From the NCBI RefSeq assembly GCF_002259705.1, contig NZ_MWWT01000005.1, positions 434,001 through 498,000 on the forward strand: DNA of 64,000 nucleotides, read 5' to 3'. Of this stretch, positions 27,064 to 36,640 are shown one piece after another; within the stretch, counting starts at the first letter, position 1; the number at the start of each line of letters is the position of its first letter. This DNA comes from Alloscardovia macacae. Lineage in GTDB: Bacteria > Actinomycetota > Actinomycetes > Actinomycetales > Bifidobacteriaceae. The notes under the pieces are model-generated. The model ran no database searches. It saw only the letters and a program-made list of their open reading frames with translations, and was not told the DNA's origin. The position numbers were made by a program, and so were the translations under genes.

Positions 27064-27642
27064 TTATGCTGGCATCACCATGAGTGAGGACGTAGGATAG
27101 TGGCTGAGCTGATCAAGACCATGCAGACCATCGAGCTCCATAACGAAGCTGAAACCCGCCACAGTGCAGCCTACTTCTTCAAAGAGCTTCATAGCTGCCC
27201 ATGCAGTACCACCGGTGGCGATGAGATCATCGACGATGAGTATGCGCGAGCCTTCGGGAACGAGATTCTTTTCTATCTCCACAGTAGCTGTACCATACTC
27301 GAGCTCGTAGCTCTGAGACACGGTCTTCGGTGGAAGCTTACCAGCCTTACGTACCGCTATGAATCCTTTTCCGAGCTGACGTGCTAGCGCAGTACCGAGA
27401 AGAAAACCTCGCGCTTCGAGACCAGCGATGTAGTCGAATTCCTCAGGCTTCACGGGAAGTGCGCGTACGAATGCTTCAAGAAGAAGATCCATGCCGCGAG
27501 CATCTGCGAAGACTGGGATGAAATCGCGGAAAAGTATTCCCTTCGCCGGGAAGTCCGGGATGGTGCGAATCAGGGAGCACAGATACTGCTCGTCTTCGAC
27601 GGAGAGGATATCATGGCGAGCCAGGGATATATCGGTGGTCAT
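27064..27642 (-). CDS. apt: Adenine phosphoribosyltransferase
   Basis: A 192-residue purine salvage enzyme (adenine + PRPP to AMP). The PRPP-binding motif ILIVDDLIATGGTAW lies near residue 135, with the family segments FPAKGILFRDFIPVF near residue 30 and YIAGLEARGFLLG near residue 70. ATG 27642 gives the normal family length; the frame is open 17 codons further upstream. Neighbours yajC and ruv genes match the apt locus of actinobacteria, but relA and secDF, usually nearby, are not seen. Confidence 0.93.
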   Translation of the reverse strand: MTTDISLARHDILSVEDEQYLCSLIRTIPDFPAKGILFRDFIPVFADARGMDLLLEAFVRALPVKPEEFDYIAGLEARGFLLGTALARQLGKGFIAVRKAGKLPPKTVSQSYELEYGTATVEIEKNLVPEGSRILIVDDLIATGGTAWAAMKLFEEVGCTVAGFSFVMELDGLHGLDQLSHYPTSSLMVMPA

Positions 27643-27723
27643 AAAAAGGAGAACCTCGCGTGTGGTGCTGTGTATGTGCCCTGCACAGAGCACGGCACAT
27701 ACACAGACGGGTAAATGACTGAC

Positions 27724-28116
27724 TTACTTAGTCTCTTCCTGAGATTCAGGAGCTTCGGTCGCTTCAGCATCAGCTGCAGCTGGAACCTCAGACTCGACGT
27801 CCTTCTGCTCGAGCGGATTACCGTTCTCATCTACCTCATCATCACTGACGTATGCAGGGATGACTGGTGGTTCGGTAATGGCCTGGATGCGCCACTTCGA
27901 CAGGCTACCTTCAGAATTCAGGATGACGATATCACGGTCGAGGTCCACGGACTCTACGGTAGCGAGAAGGCCAGAATGAGTGGCCACTTCCATACCAGGC
28001 TGGAGGCTCTGGCGGAAGTCGTTCACCTTTTCCTGCTGCTTCTTCTGCTGACGAGTGCTCCACCACATAAAGCCGACCATAGCGATGAGGATAACGATCA
28101 TGAATGGTGTACCCAT
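27724..28116 (-). CDS. yajC: Preprotein translocase accessory subunit YajC
   Basis: A 130-residue protein with one N-terminal membrane helix (MIVILIAMVGFMWWSTRQQKKQQEK) and the YajC domain QSLQPGMEVATHSGLLATVESVD. An acidic Glu/Ala-rich tail of about 40 residues follows. YajC associates with SecDF in the membrane; neither secD nor secF lies nearby, unlike in mycobacteria. ATG 28116 is used because GAGGAG precedes it by eight bases; the GTG 15 bases upstream overlaps that site. Confidence 0.9.
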   Translation of the reverse strand: MGTPFMIVILIAMVGFMWWSTRQQKKQQEKVNDFRQSLQPGMEVATHSGLLATVESVDLDRDIVILNSEGSLSKWRIQAITEPPVIPAYVSDDEVDENGNPLEQKDVESEVPAAADAEATEAPESQEETK

Positions 28117-28158
28117 AGGGAAACTCCTCACATAATAAAATGGAAATACTGTTAAAGT

Positions 28159-29220
28159 CTAAAACAGTGAGGTGACATCATTAGGAGGCGTCAAGCCGAG
28201 ATGTGACCACGCTTTACCTGTAGCTATACGACCGCGCGGTGTACGTGCCAGGAATCCTTCGCGGACGAGGTAAGGCTCACAGACTGTTTCTACAGTTTCT
28301 GATTCTTCACCCACCATAGCAGCGAGGTTATTCAGGCCCACTGGTCCCCCGTTAAACTGACGGCAGATGGCATTCAGCACTGCGATGTCGAGTCGGTCCA
28401 AGCCCTCGGAATCTATCTGGTAGAGCTCGAGCGCATCGCGGACTGCATCTGCATTCACTTCAGTAAGTCCGTGGACTATGGCCCAGTCTCGTACACGACG
28501 CAGAAGTCTGTTCGCTACACGAGGTGTACCACGGGAACGCAACGAGAGTTCATAGGCTGCTTCTGTGTCTACGTGAATACCGAGGACATCCGCCGAGCGC
28601 AGGATAAGCTTTTCGAGCTCACTGGTCGGATAGTAATCCAGGTGTGCTGTAAAGCCGAAGCGCGCACGCAAAGGAGACGGAAGCATGCCCTCACGTGTGG
28701 TAGCGCCTATCACAGTAAAGCGCGGTAGCGTCAGCGGAATAGATGAAGCGCCAGGCCCCTTACCCACCATGACATCGACGCGGAAGTCCTCCATAGCTAT
28801 GTAGAGAAGCTCTTCTGCTGCGCGAGGAAGACGGTGGATCTCATCGATGAAGAGAACTTCCCCCTCTTCGAGCGAGGACACGATGGATGCGAGGTCTCCC
28901 GCGTGCTGGATGGCTGGCCCTGAGGTCACGCGGATAGGAACCCCCAGCTCATGTGCCACGATCATGGATAATGTGGTCTTCCCGAGTCCTGGAGGGCCTG
29001 CGAGCAAGATATGGTCAGGTGCTACTCCCCTGAGCTGGGCAGCATCGAGGAAGAGCTTCATCTGAGCCTTCAGCTGAGGCTGACCGATGAAAGTATCCAG
29101 TGTGTCCGGGCGAAGCTCTTCGTCGCTGATCTGTTCGTTATTCTGTGGCTCGGCGGAGATGATACGTAGCGACTCTTCCTGAGCGTCATTAAAACCCTGG
29201 GCCTGAAGTGTATCTGGCAT
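28159..29220 (-). CDS. ruvB: Holliday junction branch migration helicase RuvB
   Basis: A 353-residue AAA+ motor that drives branch migration with RuvA. Walker A is [11 protein letters not shown] near residue 77, Walker [11 protein letters not shown] near residue 127, sensor 1 [17 protein letters not shown] near 175, and the C-terminal winged helix ends with [14 protein letters not shown]. The start codon overlaps the ruvA stop by one base, so the pair is translationally coupled and shares the upstream SOS box. Confidence 0.96.
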   Translation of the reverse strand: MPDTLQAQGFNDAQEESLRIISAEPQNNEQISDEELRPDTLDTFIGQPQLKAQMKLFLDAAQLRGVAPDHILLAGPPGLGKTTLSMIVAHELGVPIRVTSGPAIQHAGDLASIVSSLEEGEVLFIDEIHRLPRAAEELLYIAMEDFRVDVMVGKGPGASSIPLTLPRFTVIGATTREGMLPSPLRARFGFTAHLDYYPTSELEKLILRSADVLGIHVDTEAAYELSLRSRGTPRVANRLLRRVRDWAIVHGLTEVNADAVRDALELYQIDSEGLDRLDIAVLNAICRQFNGGPVGLNNLAAMVGEESETVETVCEPYLVREGFLARTPRGRIATGKAWSHLGLTPPNDVTSLF

Positions 29221-29888
29221 TAGCGTCCCCTATCCAGTCGAGTCAGTGCGTGGCGCAGCACCACAGGAACCTGAGCAGAATCCAGTGGCGTATCTGCATC
29301 CAGCCCGAGGTCTTCAAGTGCGAGTGTAATGGCGTCGACGGCATCGCGCTGCTGCCAGCCGAGCGACATGAGTCCCTGGAGGACTTGGTGAGTGCCAGAG
29401 TCTGCGAAGTCATCCTCTGCAGTCTTCGCGCGTGAAGCTCCCAGAGCAGCACTCTCGTCACTTTCGCCCTCTTCAGAGATAAGCGCATCCAGATTCACTG
29501 AGCCACTGAGCTCCACGATAATCTTCTGTGCGCCTTTTTTCCCGAGTCCTGGAGCACGCGTGAGCGTAGTTACATTATTCTCCCGTATAGCCTGAAGAAG
29601 CTCCTGAGGACTGAGCGTGGACAGGATGGCCATGGCCACTTTCGGGCCTATGCCACTGGTTTTCTGAAGCTGAGCGAAAAGCTCCTGGCTGGCATGGTGC
29701 AGGAAACCGAAAAGGGTGATGGCATCCTGCGAGACAGACATGGTGGTGAGTACGCGTACATCCTGTCCAGCATGAAGCGATGCGAGGTCTTTTCCAGACA
29801 TGCGCACGCTATAGCCCACGCCAGCCACTTCTATCACTGCCTGACTGGCAGTTACGGAGAGTACCTCTCCATGCAGACTCGCTATCAT
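29220..29888 (-). CDS. ruvA: Holliday junction DNA-binding protein RuvA
   Basis: A 222-residue protein that binds four-way junctions as a tetramer. It shows the OB-fold start [12 protein letters not shown], the two helix-hairpin-helix stretches ([17 protein letters not shown] near residue 80 and [19 protein letters not shown]-like near 110) and the C-terminal RuvB-interacting domain with [16 protein letters not shown]-like residues. The linker before domain III is slightly long. RBS is GGAGG; a LexA box lies 59 bases upstream. Confidence 0.95.
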   Translation of the reverse strand: MIASLHGEVLSVTASQAVIEVAGVGYSVRMSGKDLASLHAGQDVRVLTTMSVSQDAITLFGFLHHASQELFAQLQKTSGIGPKVAMAILSTLSPQELLQAIRENNVTTLTRAPGLGKKGAQKIIVELSGSVNLDALISEEGESDESAALGASRAKTAEDDFADSGTHQVLQGLMSLGWQQRDAVDAITLALEDLGLDADTPLDSAQVPVVLRHALTRLDRGR

Positions 29889-29946
29889 CTCAGCCTCCTG
29901 AGCTCATCTCGCGAAAACTCTTCGCGAATAATGCACACCATGCATT

Positions 29947-29962
29947 TCGAACATATGTTCGA
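29947..29962. promoter_or_regulatory. LexA-binding SOS box upstream of ruvAB
   Basis: TCGAACATATGTTCGA is a perfect 16-base palindrome matching the actinobacterial SOS box TCGAAC-N4-GTTCGA. It lies 59 bases before the ruvA start, in the 174-base gap after ruvC, so ruvAB has its own damage-inducible promoter apart from ruvC. Confidence 0.9.
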
Positions 29963-30062
29963 AGATGTGATTTCAGCTTACATGGTGAACCGGACACTGC
30001 ACACCACGACGCAGGTGCTGCCCACCGCGTAGCCTCGCGCCGTGCCCCCCCATGCACACACG

Positions 30063-30644
30063 CTACATATCGCGCCGCAGCCCGCGTCCAGGGCGCACCC
30101 GCCTCTGCGCGTCAGCCCACTGTTTCTGCGCCGAGGTGAGGTGCTGCTCACGTTCTCCGCCCTCGATGGCCCCAGCCGGACGCAGGGCATGGCAGATAGC
30201 CAGACCGAGGGCGTCGGCAGCATCTGGTGGATTCACGATGGCATTCAGCCCGAGAATCTTCGTGACCATGGTCTGAACCTGTGCCTTGCCCGCTGAGCCA
30301 TTTCCCGTCACAGCCAGTTTCGCTTCGGTCGGTGTGTGCAGGGCCACTGGTATCCCCCGCTGCGCGGCAGTGACCATGGCCAGTCCTGCGGCCTGCGCCG
30401 TCCCGAGCACAGTATTCCTGTTCTCCTGAGCGAACACGCGTTCGATGGACACGACATCGGGTGCAAACTCATCGAGTTTCGCGCTCAGCCCATTAAAAAT
30501 GGTCAGGAGTCGTGCATCCTGCGGAGTATTCGGCTTCGTGCGGATTACATCCACATGCATAAAAGAAAGCCGGCGCGAATGGCCGGCTTCTATCACACCG
30601 ACTCCGCAGCGAGTGAGCCCGGGGTCTACGCCTAAGATAATCAT
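30063..30644 (-). CDS. ruvC: Crossover junction endodeoxyribonuclease RuvC
   Basis: A 193-residue Holliday junction resolvase with an RNase H fold. Catalytic acidic residues are visible in [15 protein letters not shown] near residue 7, [13 protein letters not shown] near residue 67, and [16 protein letters not shown] near residue 140. The C-terminal tail is longer and more basic than usual ([12 protein letters not shown]). It follows yebC by 39 bases and precedes ruvAB, the usual actinobacterial order yebC-ruvC-ruvA-ruvB. Confidence 0.95.
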   Translation of the reverse strand: MIILGVDPGLTRCGVGVIEAGHSRRLSFMHVDVIRTKPNTPQDARLLTIFNGLSAKLDEFAPDVVSIERVFAQENRNTVLGTAQAAGLAMVTAAQRGIPVALHTPTEAKLAVTGNGSAGKAQVQTMVTKILGLNAIVNPPDAADALGLAICHALRPAGAIEGGEREQHLTSAQKQWADAQRRVRPGRGLRRDM

Positions 30645-30683
30645 AGGTTTTTCAGTGCGCCTATACTTTCGTGTGTACTCGAA

Positions 30684-31439
30684 CTACTCTTCGTCCAGCT
30701 GAGCCATAACCTCATCCGAGGCGGTCCAGTTTGCGAAGATATCCTGTACGTCGTCGAGCTCGTCGAGAGCGTCGATGAGACGGTTCACCTTTACTGCGGA
30801 ATCATAGTCCAGCTCGACCTCGTTCAGAGGAAGCAGAGTGGATTCTGCAGAATCATAGTCGAAGCCTGCGTCCTGGATAGCCTTACGGACTGCTACCACG
30901 TCGCTTGGCTGGGTGGTGACAGTGAAGACGTCTCCATCTTCGGTCACATCTTCTGCGCCTGCTTCTGCAGCAGTTTCGAAGAGTGCGTCGAAGTCTACGC
31001 CATCAGCTGGAACCACGATCTGACCCTTGCGTTCGAAGTTAAAGGACACAGAACCGTTTTCTGCCAGAGATCCGCCGTTCTTCGAGAGAGTGGAGCGCAC
31101 GTCTGCAGCTGCACGGTTACGGTTATCCGTCAGGCAGTTAATGATCAGGCCGATTCCGCCTGGTGCGTAGCCTTCATACGTGATCTCTTCATAGTTCGCG
31201 CCGCCTGCTTCTTCGCCGGAACCACGCTTGACTGCACGGGTGATGTTATCGGCTGGAAGCGAGTTCTTCTTTGCCTTGGTAATAGCATCGTACAGTGCTG
31301 GGTTTCCGTCTGGATCTCCGCCGCCGTTTCGTGCCGCGATTTCGATGTTCTTCACGAGCTTAGCGAAGAGCTTACCACGCTTAGCATCGATAGCTGCCTT
31401 CTTATGCTTGGTGGTAGCCCACTTGGAATGTCCTGACAT
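30684..31439 (-). CDS. yebC: YebC/PmpR family protein
   Basis: A 251-residue protein of the YebC family, starting [28 protein letters not shown], with [39 protein letters not shown] and a C-terminal domain. Family members are described both as DNA-binding regulators and as factors that help ribosomes pass proline stretches; the sequence does not decide. Located before ruvC as in most bacteria. Confidence 0.94.
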   Translation of the reverse strand: MSGHSKWATTKHKKAAIDAKRGKLFAKLVKNIEIAARNGGGDPDGNPALYDAITKAKKNSLPADNITRAVKRGSGEEAGGANYEEITYEGYAPGGIGLIINCLTDNRNRAAADVRSTLSKNGGSLAENGSVSFNFERKGQIVVPADGVDFDALFETAAEAGAEDVTEDGDVFTVTTQPSDVVAVRKAIQDAGFDYDSAESTLLPLNEVELDYDSAVKVNRLIDALDELDDVQDIFANWTASDEVMAQLDEE

Positions 31440-31508
31440 GACTCTCCTCGTTACTTGTACTAATAAACCTTGTGATATTTTATGCGGTGCAGCAGACAGA
31501 CCGCGCTT

Positions 31509-32150
31509 TTACGCTTTGTCTGAGGTCAATTCTTCCTCTACCGACTGCACATACACCGTACGCATACGCTGATACACGGTGATGAGCCCTAAGATGGCCA
31601 GCAGCACCATAAATCCGCTAAGTGTGACGACGGGAAGCCCCAGTCCCGTAATCCCCATCCCCACGAAGGTGATGAGGATGCGGTCGGAGCGTGATGCGAT
31701 GCCATTTTTCGCCTCAAAGCCCGCAGCTTCAGCTCGAGCCCGAGCATACGGAGTGACGAAGGACGTCATCATGGCCACAGCCGCAGCTGCCAGCCCCACC
31801 TGGTTAACCACCGAACTCATATCCGTGTGGAGTAGATAGAACAGCCCCACTCCTGTCAGAATGGCCCAGTCTGCCACCCGGTCCATGGTTGAGTCGAGGA
31901 ACCCGCCGAAGACTGTGGGCCCCGTCGTCAGTGCTGCGACAGACCCATCGAGGGCATCACACAGAACGAGCGCAGTCATGACCAGCACTCCTGCGAAAAG
32001 CCACCCTGTCACGCCCGTAGCCAGAGCCACCACGCTCGTGAGCACAGCGCCTGCGAAGGTAATCACATTCGCGCTCACCCCACAGCGCACGAGAAGGCGT
32101 GCCAGTGGGTCCAGAGAGCGCTTAAAGGGGCCACGAATCTTTTCGAGCAT
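31509..32150 (-). CDS. Phosphatidylinositol-phosphate synthase-like CDP-alcohol phosphatidyltransferase
   Basis: A 213-residue membrane enzyme. Its place in thrS-HIT-this-yebC matches the mycobacterial PI-phosphate synthase PgsA1, and it shares that protein's YARARAEAAGF and QRMRTVY segments. The signature reads DALDGSVAA...GGFLDSTMD: all four aspartates are there, but the arginine of DG..AR is alanine. Glycosyl and acyl transferase genes of the PIM pathway, adjacent in mycobacteria, are absent. The product may be phosphatidylinositol phosphate; the substitution leaves some doubt about activity. Confidence 0.75.
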   Translation of the reverse strand: MLEKIRGPFKRSLDPLARLLVRCGVSANVITFAGAVLTSVVALATGVTGWLFAGVLVMTALVLCDALDGSVAALTTGPTVFGGFLDSTMDRVADWAILTGVGLFYLLHTDMSSVVNQVGLAAAAVAMMTSFVTPYARARAEAAGFEAKNGIASRSDRILITFVGMGITGLGLPVVTLSGFMVLLAILGLITVYQRMRTVYVQSVEEELTSDKA

Positions 32151-32155
32151 GGCTG

Positions 32156-32812
32156 CTACTCTCCTCGCTCCTCAGCGACTAAGCCGAACTCGCCACATAT
32201 CCGTGCCGCTTCTGCCGCATAGGCTGCACGCTGGTTTTCCAGCAGGATAGGCATGGTGCGGGTCTGCGCCACGATGGGCATGAAGTTCGAGTCGCCATTC
32301 CAGCGCGGGACCAGATGCTGGTGGAGATGCGTAGCCACGCCTGCTCCCCCAGCCTCGCCTTGATTAATGCCGAGGTTAAAACCATCCGGGTGAGACACGT
32401 TCGTCATGACCTGCATGGCCATCTGTGTGGCTTTCTCAAACTCGAGCAGTACCTGGTCGCGCGTGACATCGGTGAGCATGGCCACATGCTCTTTCGGGCA
32501 GACCATCACATGACCCGAGTTATAAGGATAAAGGTTCATGATGATGAACACATCGCGACCGCGCCACACGATGAGTCCATCTTCATCGCTTTTCGTCAGT
32601 GCTGCACAGAACGGGCACCCCTTCTCCTTTGTCTCGGCGCTCTGCGAGTCCGCAGTACTTTCAGCACTCTCCGCACTTTTATCGCGCAGCACATAGCTCA
32701 TGCGCTGCGGCGTCCACAAGCGCTCATAGTGGTCTTCCTGCGCCGGAAATTCGCGCGGATCATCCACACGCACCTGTGCGTCTGCAGCAGAAGATTTCTC
32801 AGAATAGGACAA
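32156..32812 (-). CDS. HIT family hydrolase (Ap4A phosphorylase-like)
   Basis: A 218-residue histidine-triad protein with a CPFC zinc pair near residue 65, then NLYPYNSGHVMVCPKEHVAML near residue 100 and the catalytic HLHQHLVPRW near residue 170 (HxHxH with the following H). Similar proteins next to PgsA1 in actinobacteria hydrolyse or phosphorylyse diadenosine polyphosphates. A TTG start at 32812 is proposed because GAGGAAAAGGGGAG precedes it at normal distance; the frame is open 20 codons further upstream. It precedes pgsA1-like by five bases. Confidence 0.85.
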   Translation of the reverse strand: MSYSEKSSAADAQVRVDDPREFPAQEDHYERLWTPQRMSYVLRDKSAESAESTADSQSAETKEKGCPFCAALTKSDEDGLIVWRGRDVFIIMNLYPYNSGHVMVCPKEHVAMLTDVTRDQVLLEFEKATQMAMQVMTNVSHPDGFNLGINQGEAGGAGVATHLHQHLVPRWNGDSNFMPIVAQTRTMPILLENQRAAYAAEAARICGEFGLVAEERGE

Positions 32813-32907
32813 AACACTCCCCTTTTCCTCGATGACAAAGACCGCGCGAAGCTGAGGAAGAATTGACCTCAAGCCACGCGCGGCCAGAACGAACAGAGAA
32901 CAGAAGC

Positions 32908-34971
32908 CTACGCCTCGACGGCAGCAGCCTCTGGAAGCTCAGCGTCCGTATACTGCGCGAAGTCTGCAGCCGAGTTAATCAAACCATGCGAGGCGATGGC
33001 CTGATTAATCCACTGAACAGCCGTATCCACAGCCACGCCATTGAGCTGGCTGCCGTCACGGAAGCGGAAGGACACAGCGTTATTATTCATGTCCTCCTCA
33101 CCCACGATGAGGATGAACGGAACCTTCGACTTCGACGCGTTACGGATCTTCTTACCGAAACGGTCATTCGAAGCATCCACCTCAGTACGCACCATGGACT
33201 TGTCGAGCTTCGCCAGCACGGAGTTCACATGATCGAGGCAGTTTTCTGCCACAGGCACGCCGAGCACCTGTACAGGAGCCAGCCATGCTGGGAAAGCACC
33301 CGCATAGTGCTCGAGCAGGATAGCGAAGAAGCGCTCGATGGAGCCGAAGAGTGCGCGGTGGATCATCACTGGACGCTGACGCGAGCCGTCCGCCGCGATG
33401 TACTCGAGGTCGAAGCGCTCAGGCAGGTTAAAGTCCAGCTGAATGGTGGACACCTGCCAGGTGCGGCCCAGAGCGTCGCGCGCCTGCACGGAGATCTTCG
33501 GACCATAGAATGCAGCGCCTGCAGGGTCATCCACGAGCTCGAGGCCAGATTCCTTCGCGACGGATGCCAGCGTGCTTGTGGCCTCTTCCCAAATCTCATC
33601 CGAGCCCACGTACTTGTGCTCATCCTTCGTGGACAGCTCCAGGTAGAAGTCATTCAGGCCGAAGTCGCGCAGAAGGTTCAGGACGAAGCTCAGGAGACTC
33701 TTAAGCTCATCGCGCATCTGCTCACGCGTGCAGTAGATGTGGGAATCATCCTGAGTAAGGCCGCGCACGCGGGTCAGGCCGTGTACCACGCCAGACTTCT
33801 CATAGCGGTACACCGTACCGAATTCGAAGAGGCGCAGTGGCAGCTCGCGGTAGGAGCGCTGGCGGGACTTGAAGATGAGGTTATGCATCGGGCAGTTCAT
33901 CGGCTTCAGGTAGTAGTCGAAGCCTTCCTTCGTGACGTTCCCGTCCTCGTCACGCTCTTCATCCAGATGCATCGGAGGATACATGCCGTCCTTATACCAC
34001 TGCAAGTGGCCGGAGGTTTCGTACAGGCCGCCCTTGGTGATGTGTGGAGTCTGCACGAAGGAGTAATCATGCTGCTGGTGCAGCTGAGTGGAGTATTCCT
34101 TCATCGCGTTAATGATGGCCGCGCCCTTCGGGTGGAAGACGGCCAGGCCCGAGCCGATCTCGTCTGGGAAGGAGAAGAGGTCCATCTCAGCGCCGAGCTT
34201 GCGGTGGTCGCGCTTGGCAGCTTCTTCCAGACGCGTCATGTATGCCTTGAGGTCCTCCTTCGAGGCCCAAGCGGTGCCGTAGATGCGCTGGAGCATAGGA
34301 TTATGCTCGTTACCACGCCAGTATGCTGCAGCGGCGCGCTGAATCTTAAATGCCTTAATGTAGCGCGTGTTTGGCAGGTGTGGTCCGTGGCACAGGTCCT
34401 TCCACACCACGTTTCCGTCGCGGTCCACGTTATCGTAGAAGCTCAGCTCGCCCTGCGAGACTTCGATGGCTTCTTCCGCGCTGATCTGGTCTTCTGCAGC
34501 CCCGATGAGTTCGAGCTTATATGGCTGGTCCGCTTCTTCAGCGCGAGCTTCGTCTTCCGTCACCACGCGGCGCACGAAACGCTGGCTTTCCTTGATGATG
34601 CGCTGCATGCGCTTTTCTATCTCTTTAAGCTCGTCTGGCGTGAATGGCTCGTCCACGTCGAAGTCGTAGTAGAAGCCGTCTTTAATCACTGGGCCGATGC
34701 CGAGTTTCGCGCCTGGGCGCACCTGCTGGACTGCCTGAGCCATGACGTGCGTGGCTGAGTGGCGCATAATGGCCAGACCGTCTTCGCTGTCTAGTGCGAT
34801 GGATTCGACAGCGTCCCCCTCGTTCAGCGGGGTGTACAGGTCGCGTGGGTTACCGTTAATGCGTACGGCTATGATGTTCTTATCCTCGGCGAAGAGCTCG
34901 ACGCCCGTTTCGTCCGCGCTGATCTCGCGTGGTTCGCCATTTACAGTGATGTGAAGAGAAGCTGCTGACAC
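32908..34971 (-). CDS. thrS: Threonine-tRNA ligase
   Basis: A 687-residue class II synthetase: TGS domain at residues 1-65, the editing domain with [11 protein letters not shown] near residue 72, the catalytic core with motif 2 ([18 protein letters not shown] near residue 365) and motif 3 ([18 protein letters not shown] near residue 555), and an anticodon-binding domain. Zinc ligands lie in [11 protein letters not shown] near residue 355 and in the HR box. It stands first in thrS-HIT-PI synthase, with a promoter visible upstream. A T-box leader was not found. Confidence 0.97.
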   Translation of the reverse strand: MSAASLHITVNGEPREISADETGVELFAEDKNIIAVRINGNPRDLYTPLNEGDAVESIALDSEDGLAIMRHSATHVMAQAVQQVRPGAKLGIGPVIKDGFYYDFDVDEPFTPDELKEIEKRMQRIIKESQRFVRRVVTEDEARAEEADQPYKLELIGAAEDQISAEEAIEVSQGELSFYDNVDRDGNVVWKDLCHGPHLPNTRYIKAFKIQRAAAAYWRGNEHNPMLQRIYGTAWASKEDLKAYMTRLEEAAKRDHRKLGAEMDLFSFPDEIGSGLAVFHPKGAAIINAMKEYSTQLHQQHDYSFVQTPHITKGGLYETSGHLQWYKDGMYPPMHLDEERDEDGNVTKEGFDYYLKPMNCPMHNLIFKSRQRSYRELPLRLFEFGTVYRYEKSGVVHGLTRVRGLTQDDSHIYCTREQMRDELKSLLSFVLNLLRDFGLNDFYLELSTKDEHKYVGSDEIWEEATSTLASVAKESGLELVDDPAGAAFYGPKISVQARDALGRTWQVSTIQLDFNLPERFDLEYIAADGSRQRPVMIHRALFGSIERFFAILLEHYAGAFPAWLAPVQVLGVPVAENCLDHVNSVLAKLDKSMVRTEVDASNDRFGKKIRNASKSKVPFILIVGEEDMNNNAVSFRFRDGSQLNGVAVDTAVQWINQAIASHGLINSAADFAQYTDAELPEAAAVEA

Positions 34972-35027
34972 AGTTCATTCCTTTTCTCGTGGGTCCGCGT
35001 TACAGGTGCAGGCCGCTGGATATGTTC

Positions 35028-35056
35028 ACTGTAAGAGTAGGCGTACGTATGGTCAA
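35028..35056 (-). promoter_or_regulatory. thrS promoter
   Basis: On the minus strand TTGACC (35056-35051) and TACAGT (35033-35028) are 17 bases apart, 57 bases before the ATG. The -35 box lies inside one copy of the recurrent word GGATGAATTGACC. Confidence 0.6.
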
Positions 35057-35094
35057 TTCATCCGCTTCTTCGCGTGTTCATCTTCTGCCGATAT

Positions 35095-35124
35095 GCGAAA
35101 ACCCAGCTTCGGCTGGGTTTTCGC
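35095..35124. terminator. Intrinsic terminator after the tRNA operon
   Basis: A perfect 13-bp stem (35095-35107 with 35112-35124) closes on a TTCG tetraloop, with A4 and T4 inside the stem on either side. On the minus strand it follows the last tRNA-Val by ten bases and would also stop transcripts coming the other way. Confidence 0.9.
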
Positions 35125-35133
35125 GATGTGTCG

Positions 35134-35206
<73 letters not shown>

Positions 35207-35236
35207 GAGCTATTCAGTTTTCTCTACCCATGCGTG

Positions 35237-35309
<73 letters not shown>

Positions 35310-35319
35310 GAGGATAGAG

Positions 35320-35390
35320 AGGTGAGTACGAGAGTCGAACTCGTCTATACGGCTTTGCAGGCCGCTGCCTAACCGCTTGGCTAACTCACC
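35320..35390 (-). tRNA. tRNA-Cys (anticodon GCA)
   Basis: A 71-base cloverleaf: acceptor GGTGAGT/ACTCACC with discriminator U73, the cysteine identity base, and anticodon loop CTGCAAA giving GCA. T loop GTTCGACTC. CCA is not encoded. Confidence 0.95.
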
Positions 35391-35416
35391 GTAAGAGGTC
35401 ATTCTCGTCTGACCCG

Positions 35417-35489
35417 AGCGGACAACGGGACTCGAACCCGCGGTCTCGACCTTGGCAAGGTCGCGCTTTACCAACTAAGCTATGTCCGC
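35417..35489 (-). tRNA. tRNA-Gly (anticodon GCC)
   Basis: A 73-base cloverleaf: acceptor GCGGACA/TGTCCGC with U73, anticodon loop TTGCCAA giving GCC, T arm GCGGGTTCGAGTCCCG. First gene of the four-tRNA operon Gly-Cys-Val-Val. CCA is not encoded. Confidence 0.95.
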
Positions 35490-35538
35490 ATGTTCTCTGC
35501 ATGTCAGCCAGAAGGCTTTGTGCTGAGCACGAGATATA

Positions 35539-35567
35539 AATATAGCGAGGTGAGGGCGGTGGCGCAA
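35539..35567 (-). promoter_or_regulatory. Promoter of the tRNA operon
   Basis: On the minus strand TTGCGC (35567-35562) and TATATT (35544-35539) are 17 bases apart, about 50 bases before the tRNA-Gly gene. Confidence 0.65.
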
Positions 35568-35663
35568 GTATGGCGTGTCGCTCGCGAAAAATCTCGTAAA
35601 ATACGCCGAAAATAAGCCGGTGGCGAGAACGCTCCCTTTCGTAGCTGTACTCCCGTAAGCTGG

Positions 35664-36554
35664 GTGACTATGACAGATAGTGAAGAGTTTATGTATGACG
35701 AGGCTCAGCCTCAGCGTCACCGTACCGTGATGCTGGCAGCCTTCGAAGGCTGGAATGATGCTGGACAGGTGGCCACAGGCGCGCTGAATCATCTGGTCAG
35801 CATGTATGGGGATACGTCGCAGGAAGTGGGACACATCTGCTGTGGCACCTTCTTCGACTACACGACCACGCGGCCCGTCATGGTGAACGTCCAGGGACGC
35901 CGCAAGATTATGTGGCCAGAAATCACCTTCACTGAGATCCAGGTGAATCCGTCTCTCACTCTCCTCGTGGAGATAGGCCCAGAACCGAACTTTAAGTGGA
36001 CTGAATTCTCTCAGCGCTCTCTGGCTCTGGCCGAAGAGCGCGAGGTAGACGAAGTCATCACTCTCGGATCGATGTTTGCTGACTGTGTGCACACGCGTCC
36101 TCTACCTACTTATTTCTCGAATTCTGCGAATAATACGGCAGATGAGAACTCCTATACAGGACCTATAGGCATCCCGAGTGTGCTGAACTTCGCTGCCGTA
36201 GATAATGGCTTTACCACACACTCTCTGTGGGTCTCTGTGCCCTCCTATGCGCAGTATATCGATGCGCAGGAGAATCCTCTGGGCATGCTGCGCGTGATAG
36301 AAGCGCTCGGCGAGTATCTGGGCGTGGAGCTGAAGACAGGCGCACTTCCCGTGCTTGCTCTCAAGTGGAAGACGCAGGCAGATATGCTCGCTACCGTCCA
36401 TGAGGACGTGGCCACGTATATTCAGAATGCGGAAAAGTACTACGATGACGAGCAGAAGCGTCAGGCTCTCTCCCCCGATGCCACTCTCCAGCTCATCAGT
36501 GAGACCGAGAAGTTCCTGCGCGGATTTAACGGCGAGGACACTGCAGAGGAATAA
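35664..36554 (+). CDS. PAC2 family protein
   Basis: A 296-residue protein of the PAC2 (proteasome assembly chaperone) superfamily: MLAAFEGWNDAGQVATGALNHLV near residue 25, VNPSLTLLVEIGPEPNFKW near residue 92, DEVITLGSMFADCVHTRPLPTYFSN near 130 and GPIGIPSVLNF near residue 165. Actinobacterial members are widespread even without proteasomes, with unknown function. GTG at 35664 and ATG at 35670 are both possible starts; neither has a strong ribosome site. It is transcribed alone toward a terminator and converges with the MFS gene. Confidence 0.85.
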   Translation: MTMTDSEEFMYDEAQPQRHRTVMLAAFEGWNDAGQVATGALNHLVSMYGDTSQEVGHICCGTFFDYTTTRPVMVNVQGRRKIMWPEITFTEIQVNPSLTLLVEIGPEPNFKWTEFSQRSLALAEEREVDEVITLGSMFADCVHTRPLPTYFSNSANNTADENSYTGPIGIPSVLNFAAVDNGFTTHSLWVSVPSYAQYIDAQENPLGMLRVIEALGEYLGVELKTGALPVLALKWKTQADMLATVHEDVATYIQNAEKYYDDEQKRQALSPDATLQLISETEKFLRGFNGEDTAEE

Positions 36555-36575
36555 ACGCCTCTCGAGACATGGAAA

Positions 36576-36602
36576 GGGCTTCCCCGGATGACGGGGAAGC
36601 CC
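36576..36602. terminator. Intrinsic terminator after the PAC2 gene
   Basis: GGGCTTCCCCG (36576-36586) pairs exactly with CGGGGAAGCCC (36592-36602) around a five-base loop, followed by a short T-run. It sits between convergent genes and may act on both. Confidence 0.85.
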
Positions 36603-36640
36603 CTTTCTGTGAAGAAGAGGATGAATTGACCTCTCGCCTC

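Noticed and set aside
28117-28131. GTG start for yajC
   Set aside because: It overlaps the GAGGAG ribosome site of the ATG 15 bases later.
32863-34758. Long open frame on the + strand (631 codons)
   Set aside because: It is exactly opposite thrS and is explained by that gene's codon bias; the product has no recognisable domain.
34972-35095. T-box riboswitch upstream of thrS
   Set aside because: No conserved T-box sequence or stem I was found; an ordinary promoter fits the region.
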